DNA from: Streptomyces chromofuscus
GTDB taxonomy: Bacteria; Actinomycetota; Actinomycetes; Streptomycetales; Streptomycetaceae
Direction: 5' to 3'
Length of the DNA stretch: 64,000 nt
Assembly: GCF_015160875.1 (NCBI RefSeq)
Contig: NZ_CP063374.1
Location: 5,769,501-5,833,500, forward strand
Of the stretch, positions 26,214 through 33,914 are shown in pieces. The position numbers and the translations under genes are program-made. The notes under the pieces were generated by a model. It worked only from the letters and a program-made list of their open reading frames with translations. It was not told where the DNA came from and made no database searches. Every line of letters starts with the position of its first letter. The first letter of the stretch is position 1.

Positions 26214-26298
26214 TTGAGCGGTGCTCAATGTGACGTCTGCCGCCCGCGGCCATCAACGTTTCCCTTCAAGGAATCTGGTGTTTAGAGTGATGCTCTAA
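26214..26298. promoter_or_regulatory. Two palindromes, probable TetR operators of the urease-like operon
   Basis: TTGAGCGGTGCTCAA (26214-26228) is a perfect 6-3-6 inverted repeat. TTAGAGTGATGCTCTAA (26282-26298) is a perfect 6-5-6 repeat with related arms, ending 29 bp before the ureAB start. Both are typical in form for TetR regulators; the operon's last gene encodes one. Confidence 0.6.
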
Positions 26299-26327
26299 GG
26301 CGGGGATGACAAGGAGGTGCCCGCGTC

Positions 26328-27032
26328 ATGAGACTGACCCCCACCGAACGTGACCGGCTGCTGCTGTTCTCGGCCGCCGAGCTGGCCCGCTCCCGGAAGG
26401 CCCGTGGCCTCAGGCTGAACGTGCCGGAGGCCACCGCGCTCATCGCGGACACCGTCTGCGAGGCCGCCCGCGACGGCGCCCGGCTCGCCGAGGCCGTCGA
26501 GCGCGCCCGTTCGGTGCTCGGCCCGGACGACGTTCTGCCGGGCGTCGCCGACATCGTGACCGAGGTGCACGTCGAGGCCGTCTTCGACGACGGGTCACGG
26601 CTCGCGGTCGTGCCCGACCCCATCGGGGGCGGGCTGGGCCAGGGGGCGCCGGGCGCGCTGCTGCCGGGACCCGAGCACGCCGAGCCGGAGGCGGTGGTGC
26701 GGCTCAGGGTCACCAACACGGCGGCCGTGCCGGTCTCCGTCACCTCCCACTTCCACTTCTTCGAGGCCAACCCGCGCCTCGACTTCGACCGCGAGCGGGC
26801 CTACGGCATGCGGCTCGCCGTGCCGGCCGGGTCGTCGGTGCGGTTCGGGCCGGGCGAGTCGTCGCAGGTCGGACTCGTGCCGATCGGGGGCGAGCGGATC
26901 GCCGTCGGCTTCGCCGGGCTCGTCGACGGACCGCTGGACGCGCCCGGCGCCCGCGAGGAGGCGCTGCGCCGGGCCGCCGCCTGCGGCTACCTCGGCGTGT
27001 CGGCAACCACGGACCAGGAGGTCGAGCGATGA
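26328..27032 (+). CDS. ureAB: Urease gamma-beta fusion subunit
   Basis: A 234-residue fusion of urease gamma (UreA-like, residues 1-100: RLTPTERDRLLLFSAAELAR, PDDVLPGVADIVTEVHVEA) and beta (UreB-like, residues about 105-234: VRLRVTNTAAVPVSVTSHFH, FFEANPRLDFDRERAYGMRL). The linker is Pro/Gly-rich and lacks the usual PGEI(I/V) beta start. An excellent AAGGAGGTG site precedes ATG 26328. The stop overlaps the ureC start (ATGA), so the two are translationally coupled. It forms the structural frame around the alpha subunit. Confidence 0.9.
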   Translation: MRLTPTERDRLLLFSAAELARSRKARGLRLNVPEATALIADTVCEAARDGARLAEAVERARSVLGPDDVLPGVADIVTEVHVEAVFDDGSRLAVVPDPIGGGLGQGAPGALLPGPEHAEPEAVVRLRVTNTAAVPVSVTSHFHFFEANPRLDFDRERAYGMRLAVPAGSSVRFGPGESSQVGLVPIGGERIAVGFAGLVDGPLDAPGAREEALRRAAACGYLGVSATTDQEVER

Positions 27033-28738
27033 GCCGCCCCGGAGGCGACCCCGCCGAGGCCCGCCGTCTCACCCCGTACGAGTACGCGGCCACCCACGGC
27101 CCCCGCGCCGGCGACCGGATCCGCCTCGGCGACTCCGGCCTGACGATCCGCGTGGAGTCCGACTCCCAGCGCCACGGCGACGAGTTCCTCGTCGGGTTCG
27201 GCAAGACCGCCCGCGACGGACTGCACCTGAAGGCCGCCGCGGTCCGCGACACCTGCGACGTCGTGATCAGCAACGTCGTGGTGATCGACGCGGTGCAGGG
27301 CATCCGCAAGGTGTCGATCGGCATCCGCGGGGGCCGGATCTGCTCGATCGGACGGGCCGGGAACCCGGACACCCTCGACGGCGTCGACGTCGTGGTCGGC
27401 ACCGGCACCTCGATCGTGTCCGGCGAGGGACTGATCGCCACCGCCGGGGCCGTCGACACCCATGTCCACCTGTTGTCGCCGCGCATCATGGAGGCCTCGC
27501 TGGCGTCCGGCGTGACCACGATCATCGGCCAGGAGTTCGGGCCGGTGTGGGGGGTCGGGGTGAACTCGCCCTGGGCGCTGCGCCACGCGTTCGGCGCCTT
27601 CGACGCCTGGCCGGTCAACATCGGCTTCCTCGGCCGGGGTTCGTCGTCCCACGACGCCCCGCTGATCGAGGCCCTCGCCGAGGGCGGCGCGTCCGGCTTC
27701 AAGGTCCACGAGGACATGGGCGCCCACACCCGCGCGCTCGACACCGCGCTGCGCGTCGCCGAGGAGCACGACGTCCAGGTCGCCCTGCACAGCGACGGCC
27801 TGAACGAGTGCCTGTCGGTGGAGGACACCCTCCGGGTCCTCGAAGGCCGCACCATCCACGCCTTCCACATCGAGGGCTGCGGAGGCGGACACGTCCCCAA
27901 CGTGCTGAAGATGGCGGGCGTGCCGAACGTCATCGGCTCCTCCACCAACCCCACCCTGCCCTTCGGCCGGGACGCGGTCGCCGAGCACTACGGCATGATC
28001 GTCTCCGTCCACGACCTGAAGACCGACCTGCCCGGCGACGCCGCCATGGCCCGCGACCGCATCCGCGCCGGGACCATGGGCGCCGAGGACGTGCTGCACG
28101 ACCTGGGCGCGATCGGCATCACCTCCTCGGACGCCCAGGGCATGGGCCGGGCGGGTGAGACGGTGCGCCGCACGTTCGCCATGGCCGGGAAGATGAAGGC
28201 CGAGTTCGGTGCCCCCGACGAGCACGACAACGAGCGCGTCCTGCGCTACATGGCCAAGCTGACCGTCAATCCCGCCATCGCGCACGGGCTCGCGCACGAG
28301 GTCGGGTCGATCGAGGTCGGCAAGCTCGCCGACATCGTGCTGTGGCGCCCGGAGTACTTCGGCGCCAAGCCGCAGCTGGTGCTCAAGGCCGGCTTCCCGG
28401 CGTACGGCGTGGTCGGCGACCCCAACGCCGCCACCGACACCTGCGAACCGCTGGTGCTGGGACCGCAGTTCGGCGCGCACGGCGCGACGCCGGCCGACAT
28501 CTCCGTCGCGTTCGTCGCGCAGGCCGCCCTCGACCAGGGCCACGACACGATGCCGACCCGCCGCCGCAGGGTCGCCGTGCGCGGCACCCGCGGGATCGGC
28601 CCGGCCGACCTGCGTCTGAACTCCCGTACCGGACAGGTCGACGTCGACCGGCGCACCGGTCTGGTCACCCTCGACGGCGACCCGCTGCGCTCCGAACCGG
28701 CCGAGTCCGTCTCCCTCAACCGCCTGTACTTCCTCTGA
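27029..28738 (+). CDS. ureC: Urease alpha subunit homologue with altered active-site pocket
   Basis: A 569-residue metal-dependent amidohydrolase of the urease alpha family. The di-metal ligands are all present: His145, His147, Lys225 (in GFKVHEDMG), His254, His280 and Asp368, plus His227, the flap His328 and Arg344. But hallmark pocket elements differ from canonical urease (compared with K. aerogenes numbering from memory): the ATTCTPG segment is lost with a 3-residue deletion, flap Cys319 is Val327 in SVHDL, Ala363 is Gly371, and the GAGGGHAPD loop is GCGGGHVPN. No ureDEFG accessory genes are nearby. It may be a weak urease or act on a substituted urea; the agmatine deiminase next door favours the latter. 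Confidence 0.85.
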   Translation: MSRPGGDPAEARRLTPYEYAATHGPRAGDRIRLGDSGLTIRVESDSQRHGDEFLVGFGKTARDGLHLKAAAVRDTCDVVISNVVVIDAVQGIRKVSIGIRGGRICSIGRAGNPDTLDGVDVVVGTGTSIVSGEGLIATAGAVDTHVHLLSPRIMEASLASGVTTIIGQEFGPVWGVGVNSPWALRHAFGAFDAWPVNIGFLGRGSSSHDAPLIEALAEGGASGFKVHEDMGAHTRALDTALRVAEEHDVQVALHSDGLNECLSVEDTLRVLEGRTIHAFHIEGCGGGHVPNVLKMAGVPNVIGSSTNPTLPFGRDAVAEHYGMIVSVHDLKTDLPGDAAMARDRIRAGTMGAEDVLHDLGAIGITSSDAQGMGRAGETVRRTFAMAGKMKAEFGAPDEHDNERVLRYMAKLTVNPAIAHGLAHEVGSIEVGKLADIVLWRPEYFGAKPQLVLKAGFPAYGVVGDPNAATDTCEPLVLGPQFGAHGATPADISVAFVAQAALDQGHDTMPTRRRRVAVRGTRGIGPADLRLNSRTGQVDVDRRTGLVTLDGDPLRSEPAESVSLNRLYFL

Positions 28739-28764
28739 ACGTCCCAGCCTCGAGGACCCGCGAG

Positions 28765-29805
28765 ATGACCACACCCGCCGTCGACGGCTTCCGCATGCCC
28801 GCCGAGTGGACCCCGCACGAGCGCACCTGGATGGCGTGGCCGGGCCCGAACCCCACCTTCGACGACCTGGACGACCTCGCCGCGGCGCGGATCGCGTGGG
28901 CCTCGGTGGCCCGTGCGATCCGCCGCTTCGAGCCGGTGACGGTGGTGTGCGGGCCCGGGCAGTCGGAGCAGGCCCGCAGCCTGCTGGGCGAGGGGGTCGA
29001 GACGGTCGAAGGCGACCTCGACGACGCGTGGATGCGGGACGTCGGCCCGACGTTCCTGACCAACAGCGACGGTGAACTCGCCGCCGTCGACTGGACGTTC
29101 AACGGCTGGGGCGCCCAGGACTGGGCCCGCTGGGAGCACGACGCGAAGGTCGCCGGGCACGTCGCGGACCTCGTGGGCGCGAAGACGTACGCCTCGAAGC
29201 TCGTCAACGAGGGCGGCGCCCTTCACGTCGACGGCGAGGGCACGGTCCTGCTGACGGAGACGGTCCAGCTCGGTCCCGAGCGCAACCCGGACTGGACGCG
29301 TGAGGAGGTCGAGGCGGAGATCCACGCCCACCTCGGCACCCGCAAGGCCCTCTGGCTGCCCCGCGGCCTCACCGGCGACTACCCCCCGTACGGCTTCGGC
29401 ACCCTCGGCCACGTCGACATCGTCGCCGCCTTCGCCCGCCCCGGCGTCGTCGTCGCCCACCACCAGCCGGACCCCGCGCACCCCGACCACGAGGTCACCA
29501 AGGAGGTCATCGGCCTGCTCAGGTCCGCCACCGACGCGCGCGGCCGCAGCCTGGAGGTCGTCGAGGTCCCCGCCCCGACCGTCCTGGAGGCCGACGGCCA
29601 CTGGGCCGACTACTCCTACATCAACCACTACCTCTGCAACGGCGGCGTCGTGCTGTGCGCCTTCGACGACCCCCGCGACGAACTCGCCGCGGGCATCTTC
29701 CGCCGCCTCTTCCCGGAGCGCACGGTGACACTGGTGGACGCCCGTACGATCTTCGCGGGGGGTGGAGGCATCCACTGCATCACGCAACAGCAGCCGAGGA
29801 TCTAG
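28765..29805 (+). CDS. aguA: Agmatine deiminase
   Basis: A porphyromonas-type peptidylarginine deiminase-fold enzyme, 346 residues, that converts agmatine to N-carbamoylputrescine and ammonia. Catalytic motifs: WMAWPGPNPTFDD at the N-terminus, WMRDVGPTF with its Arg-Asp, NEGGALHVDGEGT, LGHVDIVAAF with the catalytic His and Asp, and nucleophile Cys338 in GIHCITQQQP. It lies 26 bp after ureC and 11 bp before a TetR gene. No carbamoylputrescine amidase (nitrilase family) is in the window. Confidence 0.92.
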   Translation: MTTPAVDGFRMPAEWTPHERTWMAWPGPNPTFDDLDDLAAARIAWASVARAIRRFEPVTVVCGPGQSEQARSLLGEGVETVEGDLDDAWMRDVGPTFLTNSDGELAAVDWTFNGWGAQDWARWEHDAKVAGHVADLVGAKTYASKLVNEGGALHVDGEGTVLLTETVQLGPERNPDWTREEVEAEIHAHLGTRKALWLPRGLTGDYPPYGFGTLGHVDIVAAFARPGVVVAHHQPDPAHPDHEVTKEVIGLLRSATDARGRSLEVVEVPAPTVLEADGHWADYSYINHYLCNGGVVLCAFDDPRDELAAGIFRRLFPERTVTLVDARTIFAGGGGIHCITQQQPRI

Positions 29806-29816
29806 AGGAGTCGAGG

Positions 29817-30428
29817 ATGGCCGGTGCGGCTCGCGCGCGGAAGAACGCACCGCCCCGCGAGGACGTCCTGGCCGCCGCCATGGAGATGATCGCCGAGCGC
29901 GGTCTGGAGAAGCTCACCATGGCGGCGCTGGGGCGCGAGGTGGGGATGAGCAGCGGCCACCTCCTGTACTACTTCCACAGCAAGGACGAGCTGCTGCTGC
30001 AGACCCTGGAGTGGAGCGAGGGGCGGCTGGGCGCCGAGCGCGGACGGCTGCTCAGCCGCGGCGGCGGCGCCCGCGAACGGCTCGACGCCTACGTCGACCT
30101 CTACGTGCCCGACGGTCACCGCGACCCGCACTGGACGCTGTGGCTGGAGGTCTGGAACCGCTCGCAGAACGCCGACGACGACGCCCGCGCCCGGCAGGCC
30201 GCCATCGAGGGCGCCTGGCACCGCGACCTGGTCGCACTGCTCGCAGAGGGCGTCTCGCGCGGGGAGTTCCGCCGCGTCGACCCCGACCGCTTCGCCGCCC
30301 GGCTGCGCGCGCTGCTCGACGGCTTCTCCATCCACGTGGCGATCGGGCTGCGGGGGACGGACCGGGCGCAGATCCTCGATCACGTACGGGAGTTCCTGGA
30401 CGACGTGCTGGTGCGGGGCGACGCCTGA
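29817..30428 (+). CDS. TetR/BetI-like transcriptional regulator of the urease-like operon
   Basis: A 203-residue TetR protein with N-terminal HTH (LTMAALGREVGMSSGHLLYY followed by FHSKDELL) and a BetI/RutR-like C-terminal domain (WTLWLEVWNRSQ). It starts 11 bp after the agmatine deiminase gene with GAGG upstream, so it is the fourth gene of that operon. It probably binds the palindromes at 26214-26298 and responds to agmatine, a polyamine or the pathway product; the ligand is inferred. Confidence 0.9.
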   Translation: MAGAARARKNAPPREDVLAAAMEMIAERGLEKLTMAALGREVGMSSGHLLYYFHSKDELLLQTLEWSEGRLGAERGRLLSRGGGARERLDAYVDLYVPDGHRDPHWTLWLEVWNRSQNADDDARARQAAIEGAWHRDLVALLAEGVSRGEFRRVDPDRFAARLRALLDGFSIHVAIGLRGTDRAQILDHVREFLDDVLVRGDA

Positions 30429-30452
30429 GCGCGCGTCGCCCCGCCGTCGGCG

Positions 30453-30640
30453 TCAGCCCGGGAGCCACCAGGGGCTGCTGTATGCCACACCCCAGTCGTT
30501 GCACGGGTGCCCCGCCGGGCCCGGCGTGCCGTTGTTCTGCGTCGGGTCCGAGATCCGCAGCGCCACCCAGGTGCCGTCGGCGGCGTCCAGCGGCACGGTG
30601 ACGTCGGTGATCCGGCGGGCCGTCGTGCGAGGGGTTGACG
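30453..30640 (-). pseudogene. C-terminal remnant of an unidentified protein
   Basis: Reading leftward, one frame gives ADGTWVALRISDPTQNNGTP followed by HPCNDWGVAYSSPWWLPG and a stop at 30453. It looks like the conserved end of a larger enzyme, perhaps of the CehA/McbA metallohydrolase type. No upstream part or start remains. Confidence 0.4.
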
Positions 30641-30740
30641 CCGGACGAGCGTGACGGCGGGATCACCGCCCGCATCCTGAGACGCCGGTGAGACAGGGGG
30701 CGGATTGTGCCACACTGCCCCCGTGCTCTCGTTCGCCACG

Positions 30741-30776
30741 ATGATTATTGGCAGCAGGCGCGCCGGTCCGCAGTGA
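30741..30776 (+). CDS. cimA leader peptide (11 aa, Ile-Ile)
   Basis: A 12-codon ORF encodes MIIGSRRAGPQ. Codons 2 and 3 are both ATT, a rare isoleucine codon in this genome. It is followed 54 bases later by a factor-independent terminator, all upstream of cimA, whose product starts the citramalate route to isoleucine. This layout indicates isoleucine-responsive attenuation. No strong ribosome site precedes it; translation may begin close to the transcript's 5' end. Confidence 0.7.
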   Translation: MIIGSRRAGPQ

Positions 30777-30830
30777 CCGCCACGTACGACCAGGTACGGG
30801 CGGGCACCGTCGTCCTCGACCCGCGCGCAG

Positions 30831-30856
30831 ACCTCTCGCACCCGCGAGAGGTTTTT
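30831..30856 (+). terminator. Attenuator terminator upstream of cimA
   Basis: ACCTCTCG (30831-30838) pairs with CGAGAGGT (30845-30852) and runs into TTTTT. It lies 113 bp before the cimA start, within its leader, so it must be conditional. Confidence 0.8.
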
Positions 30857-30969
30857 CGCATTTCTGGCCCACCAAGAGCCGGGAGTCCAGCGCGAGGGGA
30901 TCATTGGGGGACGGTGGAGCCGGTCATTCCGGTACAGACCGAGATCCATACATCAGGAGCCTTCAGACC

Positions 30970-32574
30970 ATGACGGAAACCAGCGAGCTCGACGACTCGT
31001 TCCACGTCTTCGACACCACCCTGCGGGACGGCGCCCAGCGGGAGGGCATCAACCTCACCGTCGCGGACAAGCTGGCCATCGCACGGCACCTGGACGACTT
31101 CGGCGTGGGCTTCATCGAGGGCGGCTGGCCGGGCGCCAACCCGAGGGACACCGAGTTCTTCGCCCGCGCCCAACAGGAGATCCAGTTCCGCCACGCCCAG
31201 CTGGTCGCCTTCGGCGCCACCCGCCGCGCCGGGGCGAAGGCGAGCGAGGACCCGCAGGTCAAGGCACTCCTGGAGGCCGGTGCACCGGTGATCACCCTCG
31301 TCGCCAAGGCGCACGACCGGCACGTCGAACTCGCCCTGCGCACCACCCTGGACGAGAACCTGGAGATGGTCCGCGACACGGTGTCCCACCTGACGGACCA
31401 GGGCCGCCGCGTCTTCGTCGACTGCGAGCACTTCTTCGACGGCTACCGCGCCAACCCCGAGTACGCCAAGGCCGTCGTCCGCACCGCGTCCGAGGCCGGC
31501 GCCGACGTCGTGATCCTCTGCGACACCAACGGCGGCATGCTCCCCGCCCAGGTCCACGCCGTCGTGGCCACCGTCCTCGCCGACACCGGTGCCCGCCTCG
31601 GCATCCACGCCCAGGACGACACCGGCTGCGCGGTCGCCAACACCCTCGCCGCGGTCGACGCGGGCGCGAGTCACGTCCAGTGCACGGCGAACGGCTACGG
31701 CGAGCGCGTCGGCAACGCCAACCTGTTCCCCGTGGTCGCCGCCCTGGAACTGAAGTACGGCAAGCGGGTCCTGCCCGAGGGACACCTGCGCGAGATGACC
31801 CGCATCTCGCACGCGATCGCCGAGGTCGTCAACCTCACCCCCTCCACGCACCAGCCCTACGTCGGCGTCTCCGCGTTCGCGCACAAGGCGGGCCTGCACG
31901 CCTCCGCCATCAAGGTCGACCCGGACCTGTACCAGCACATCGACCCCGAGCAGGTCGGCAACACCATGCGGATGCTGGTCTCCGACATGGCGGGCCGCGC
32001 CTCGGTCGAGCTCAAGGGCAAGGAGCTCGGCATCGACCTGGGCGGCGACCGCGAGCTGGTCGGCCGGGTCGTGGAGCGGGTGAAGGAGCGCGAGCTCAAG
32101 GGCTACACGTACGAGGCCGCCGACGCCAGCTTCGAGCTGCTGCTGCGCACCGAGGTCGAGGGCAAGCCCCTGAAGTACTTCGACGTCGAGTCCTGGCGCG
32201 CCATCGTCGAGGACCGCCCCGACGGCAGCCACGCCAACGAGGCCACGGTGAAGCTGTGGGCCAAGAGCGAGCGCATCGTCGCGACCGCCGAGGGCAACGG
32301 CCCGGTCAACGCCCTGGACCGCGCCCTCAGGGTCGCGCTGGAGAAGATCTACCCACAGCTCGCCAAGCTGGAGCTGGTCGACTACAAGGTCCGCATCCTG
32401 GAGGGCAAGCACGGCACCCAGTCCACGACCCGGGTCCTCATCGCCACCTCCGACGGGGCGGGCGAGTGGTCCACGGTGGGCGTCGCGGACAACGTCATCG
32501 CCGCCTCCTGGCAGGCCCTGGAGGACGCGTACACCTACGGCCTGCTCCGGGCCGGCGTGGAGCCGGCGTCGTAA
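30970..32574 (+). CDS. cimA: Citramalate synthase
   Basis: (R)-citramalate synthase, 534 residues, of the HMGL/LeuA family. It condenses pyruvate and acetyl-CoA and gives a threonine-independent route to 2-ketobutyrate for isoleucine. Motifs: FDTTLRDGAQREGINLTV, FIEGGWPGANPRDTEFF, the metal-binding GIHAQDDTGCAVANTLAAV, HVQCTANGYGERVGNANL, and a C-terminal LeuA dimer/regulatory domain. ATG 30970 has AGGAG upstream. The upstream leader peptide and terminator imply attenuation by isoleucine supply. Confidence 0.94.
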   Translation: MTETSELDDSFHVFDTTLRDGAQREGINLTVADKLAIARHLDDFGVGFIEGGWPGANPRDTEFFARAQQEIQFRHAQLVAFGATRRAGAKASEDPQVKALLEAGAPVITLVAKAHDRHVELALRTTLDENLEMVRDTVSHLTDQGRRVFVDCEHFFDGYRANPEYAKAVVRTASEAGADVVILCDTNGGMLPAQVHAVVATVLADTGARLGIHAQDDTGCAVANTLAAVDAGASHVQCTANGYGERVGNANLFPVVAALELKYGKRVLPEGHLREMTRISHAIAEVVNLTPSTHQPYVGVSAFAHKAGLHASAIKVDPDLYQHIDPEQVGNTMRMLVSDMAGRASVELKGKELGIDLGGDRELVGRVVERVKERELKGYTYEAADASFELLLRTEVEGKPLKYFDVESWRAIVEDRPDGSHANEATVKLWAKSERIVATAEGNGPVNALDRALRVALEKIYPQLAKLELVDYKVRILEGKHGTQSTTRVLIATSDGAGEWSTVGVADNVIAASWQALEDAYTYGLLRAGVEPAS

Positions 32575-32637
32575 CCGGACGCACCCGTCCGGCGCCCGCG
32601 TTCCTCCGCGGCGCGCGGGCGGGACGTGTACCCCTGG

Positions 32638-33351
32638 TCAGGGCGCCCGCCACACGTTGTCGAAGGCGTCCTCCTCGATGCGGCGGCGCTGCCGGACCGC
32701 CTCCAGTTCCGTCAAGGCGTCGTTGACGGCGGCCAGGACGGTGATCACCGGCTCGTCGGCGGAGTCGGCGAAGGCGGTGAGGTCGGCGAAGTCGGCGGCC
32801 GTCGGCTGGTCCGTGGCCCCGGGGGCCGGCAGGTCGTCCGCGGTGCCGGTGGTCACCGGCTCGCCGGCGGTGTCGCCGGCCGCGGCCGTCGTCGGGTCCT
32901 GGATGCCCAGGGCCTGCGCGAGGCCCACGAGGACCGGCTCGTGGTCGGCCCACCGCTCGTTCGCGTGGCGCCGGGAGGGCGTGTCGGTCGCCGCGGCCGG
33001 GTCGCTCCGCCGCCGCAGCCAGTGTCGGCGCGTCCCGTCGGCCGGCGCCTCCGCCTCCAGCGCGCCGACGTAGGCCTGGGCCAGCCCGCGCCCGCGCCGC
33101 CACAGCCACTCCTCGACCGTCTCGTACGGCGGCTGCCGGACGAGCGACGCGCCCGCCTCGTCCAGCAGGCGGTCGCCCGTGGCCTGCCCGGCGCCGGGCA
33201 CGAGCCGGTCGTCGTCCAGGGTGAGCACCCCGGCGTCGAGGAGGTCGAGCAGTTCCGCTCCGGCGAGGGCGAGCGACAGGTCGCCCTGCCCGACGTCCCG
33301 GCTGGAGGGGAGGTTCAGGGCGATGATCAGCAGATCCTGCGGTGTGGTCAT
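32638..33351 (-). CDS. GPP34 (GOLPH3-like) family protein
   Basis: A 237-residue protein of the GPP34 phosphoprotein family, common in Streptomyces. It opens TTPQDLLIIALNLPSSRDVG and continues LSLALAGAELLDLLDAGVLT, matching the family's first helices. The C-terminal half is Ala/Thr/Asp-rich and less conserved. Eukaryotic members bind phosphatidylinositol phosphate at Golgi membranes; the bacterial role is unknown. The gene stands alone, convergent with cimA. Confidence 0.8.
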   Translation of the reverse strand: MTTPQDLLIIALNLPSSRDVGQGDLSLALAGAELLDLLDAGVLTLDDDRLVPGAGQATGDRLLDEAGASLVRQPPYETVEEWLWRRGRGLAQAYVGALEAEAPADGTRRHWLRRRSDPAAATDTPSRRHANERWADHEPVLVGLAQALGIQDPTTAAAGDTAGEPVTTGTADDLPAPGATDQPTAADFADLTAFADSADEPVITVLAAVNDALTELEAVRQRRRIEEDAFDNVWRAP

Positions 33352-33482
33352 CTCGACCTCCAGGTCACGGGCATCGATCCCGTATCTCCACGATGGGGCC
33401 GCTGAAGCCTATCCGCAGCACGACGGCCGGGCTCCCGCCCGGCCACGGCGGGCCGCAGTGGTGGCCCGGCCACCACCAGCAG

Positions 33483-33600
33483 TTACGGCAGCCGCCACGT
33501 CTGGTTGACGCCCCCGGTACAGCTCCAGATCCGCGCCCGCGCCCCGTTCGCCGACGAGTTGTCCGTGACGTCCAGGCACGTGACGGCCAGGCCACGAACG
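33483..33600 (-). pseudogene. Remnant of a ricin-B-type lectin domain
   Basis: Reading leftward, CLDVTDNSSANGARARIWSC followed by TGGVNQTWRLP and a stop at 33483 matches the last QxW repeat of a ricin-type beta-trefoil. No complete domain or signal peptide is left in the surrounding ~560 bp gap (33352-33914), so it is the tail of a lost secreted protein. Confidence 0.55.
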
Positions 33601-33914
33601 CGCGCGTGCGCGGCGACGAGGTGCGCGGTGCTGATCGGCTCCGGGCGCCCGCAGCTCATCGGCGGCCGGCCCTTCACCGGTCAGCGCCCCGTGACCTGGC
33701 CGAAGTCGCAGGCGCGGGTGCTCGTCCAGCAACGGATCGGACAGGACGTCACGGCATCGGTCGCTCAGCCGTTCGCCGAGGCGGACCGGCTGCTGCTGAC
33801 CGCCGCGTACAGAGCGGCCCAGGAGACACCGGCGACACGACATCGGTCCCGGGACGGAATTTCCTTACCGGGACCGATGTCCGTTTCTGTACCTGTTCAG
33901 GTAGCTTCGAACAT

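Noticed and set aside
27029..28738. UreC homologue as a catalytically dead protein.
   Set aside because: A first alignment seemed to lose the flap His, but ungapped spacing between the metal ligands and Arg344 shows that His328 is kept. Only neighbouring pocket residues differ.
33342..33914. Extension of the Gly-rich protein gene upstream to 33342.
   Set aside because: The upstream frame has no signal peptide and lies in lectin-remnant DNA. ATG 33915 gives a clear signal peptide.
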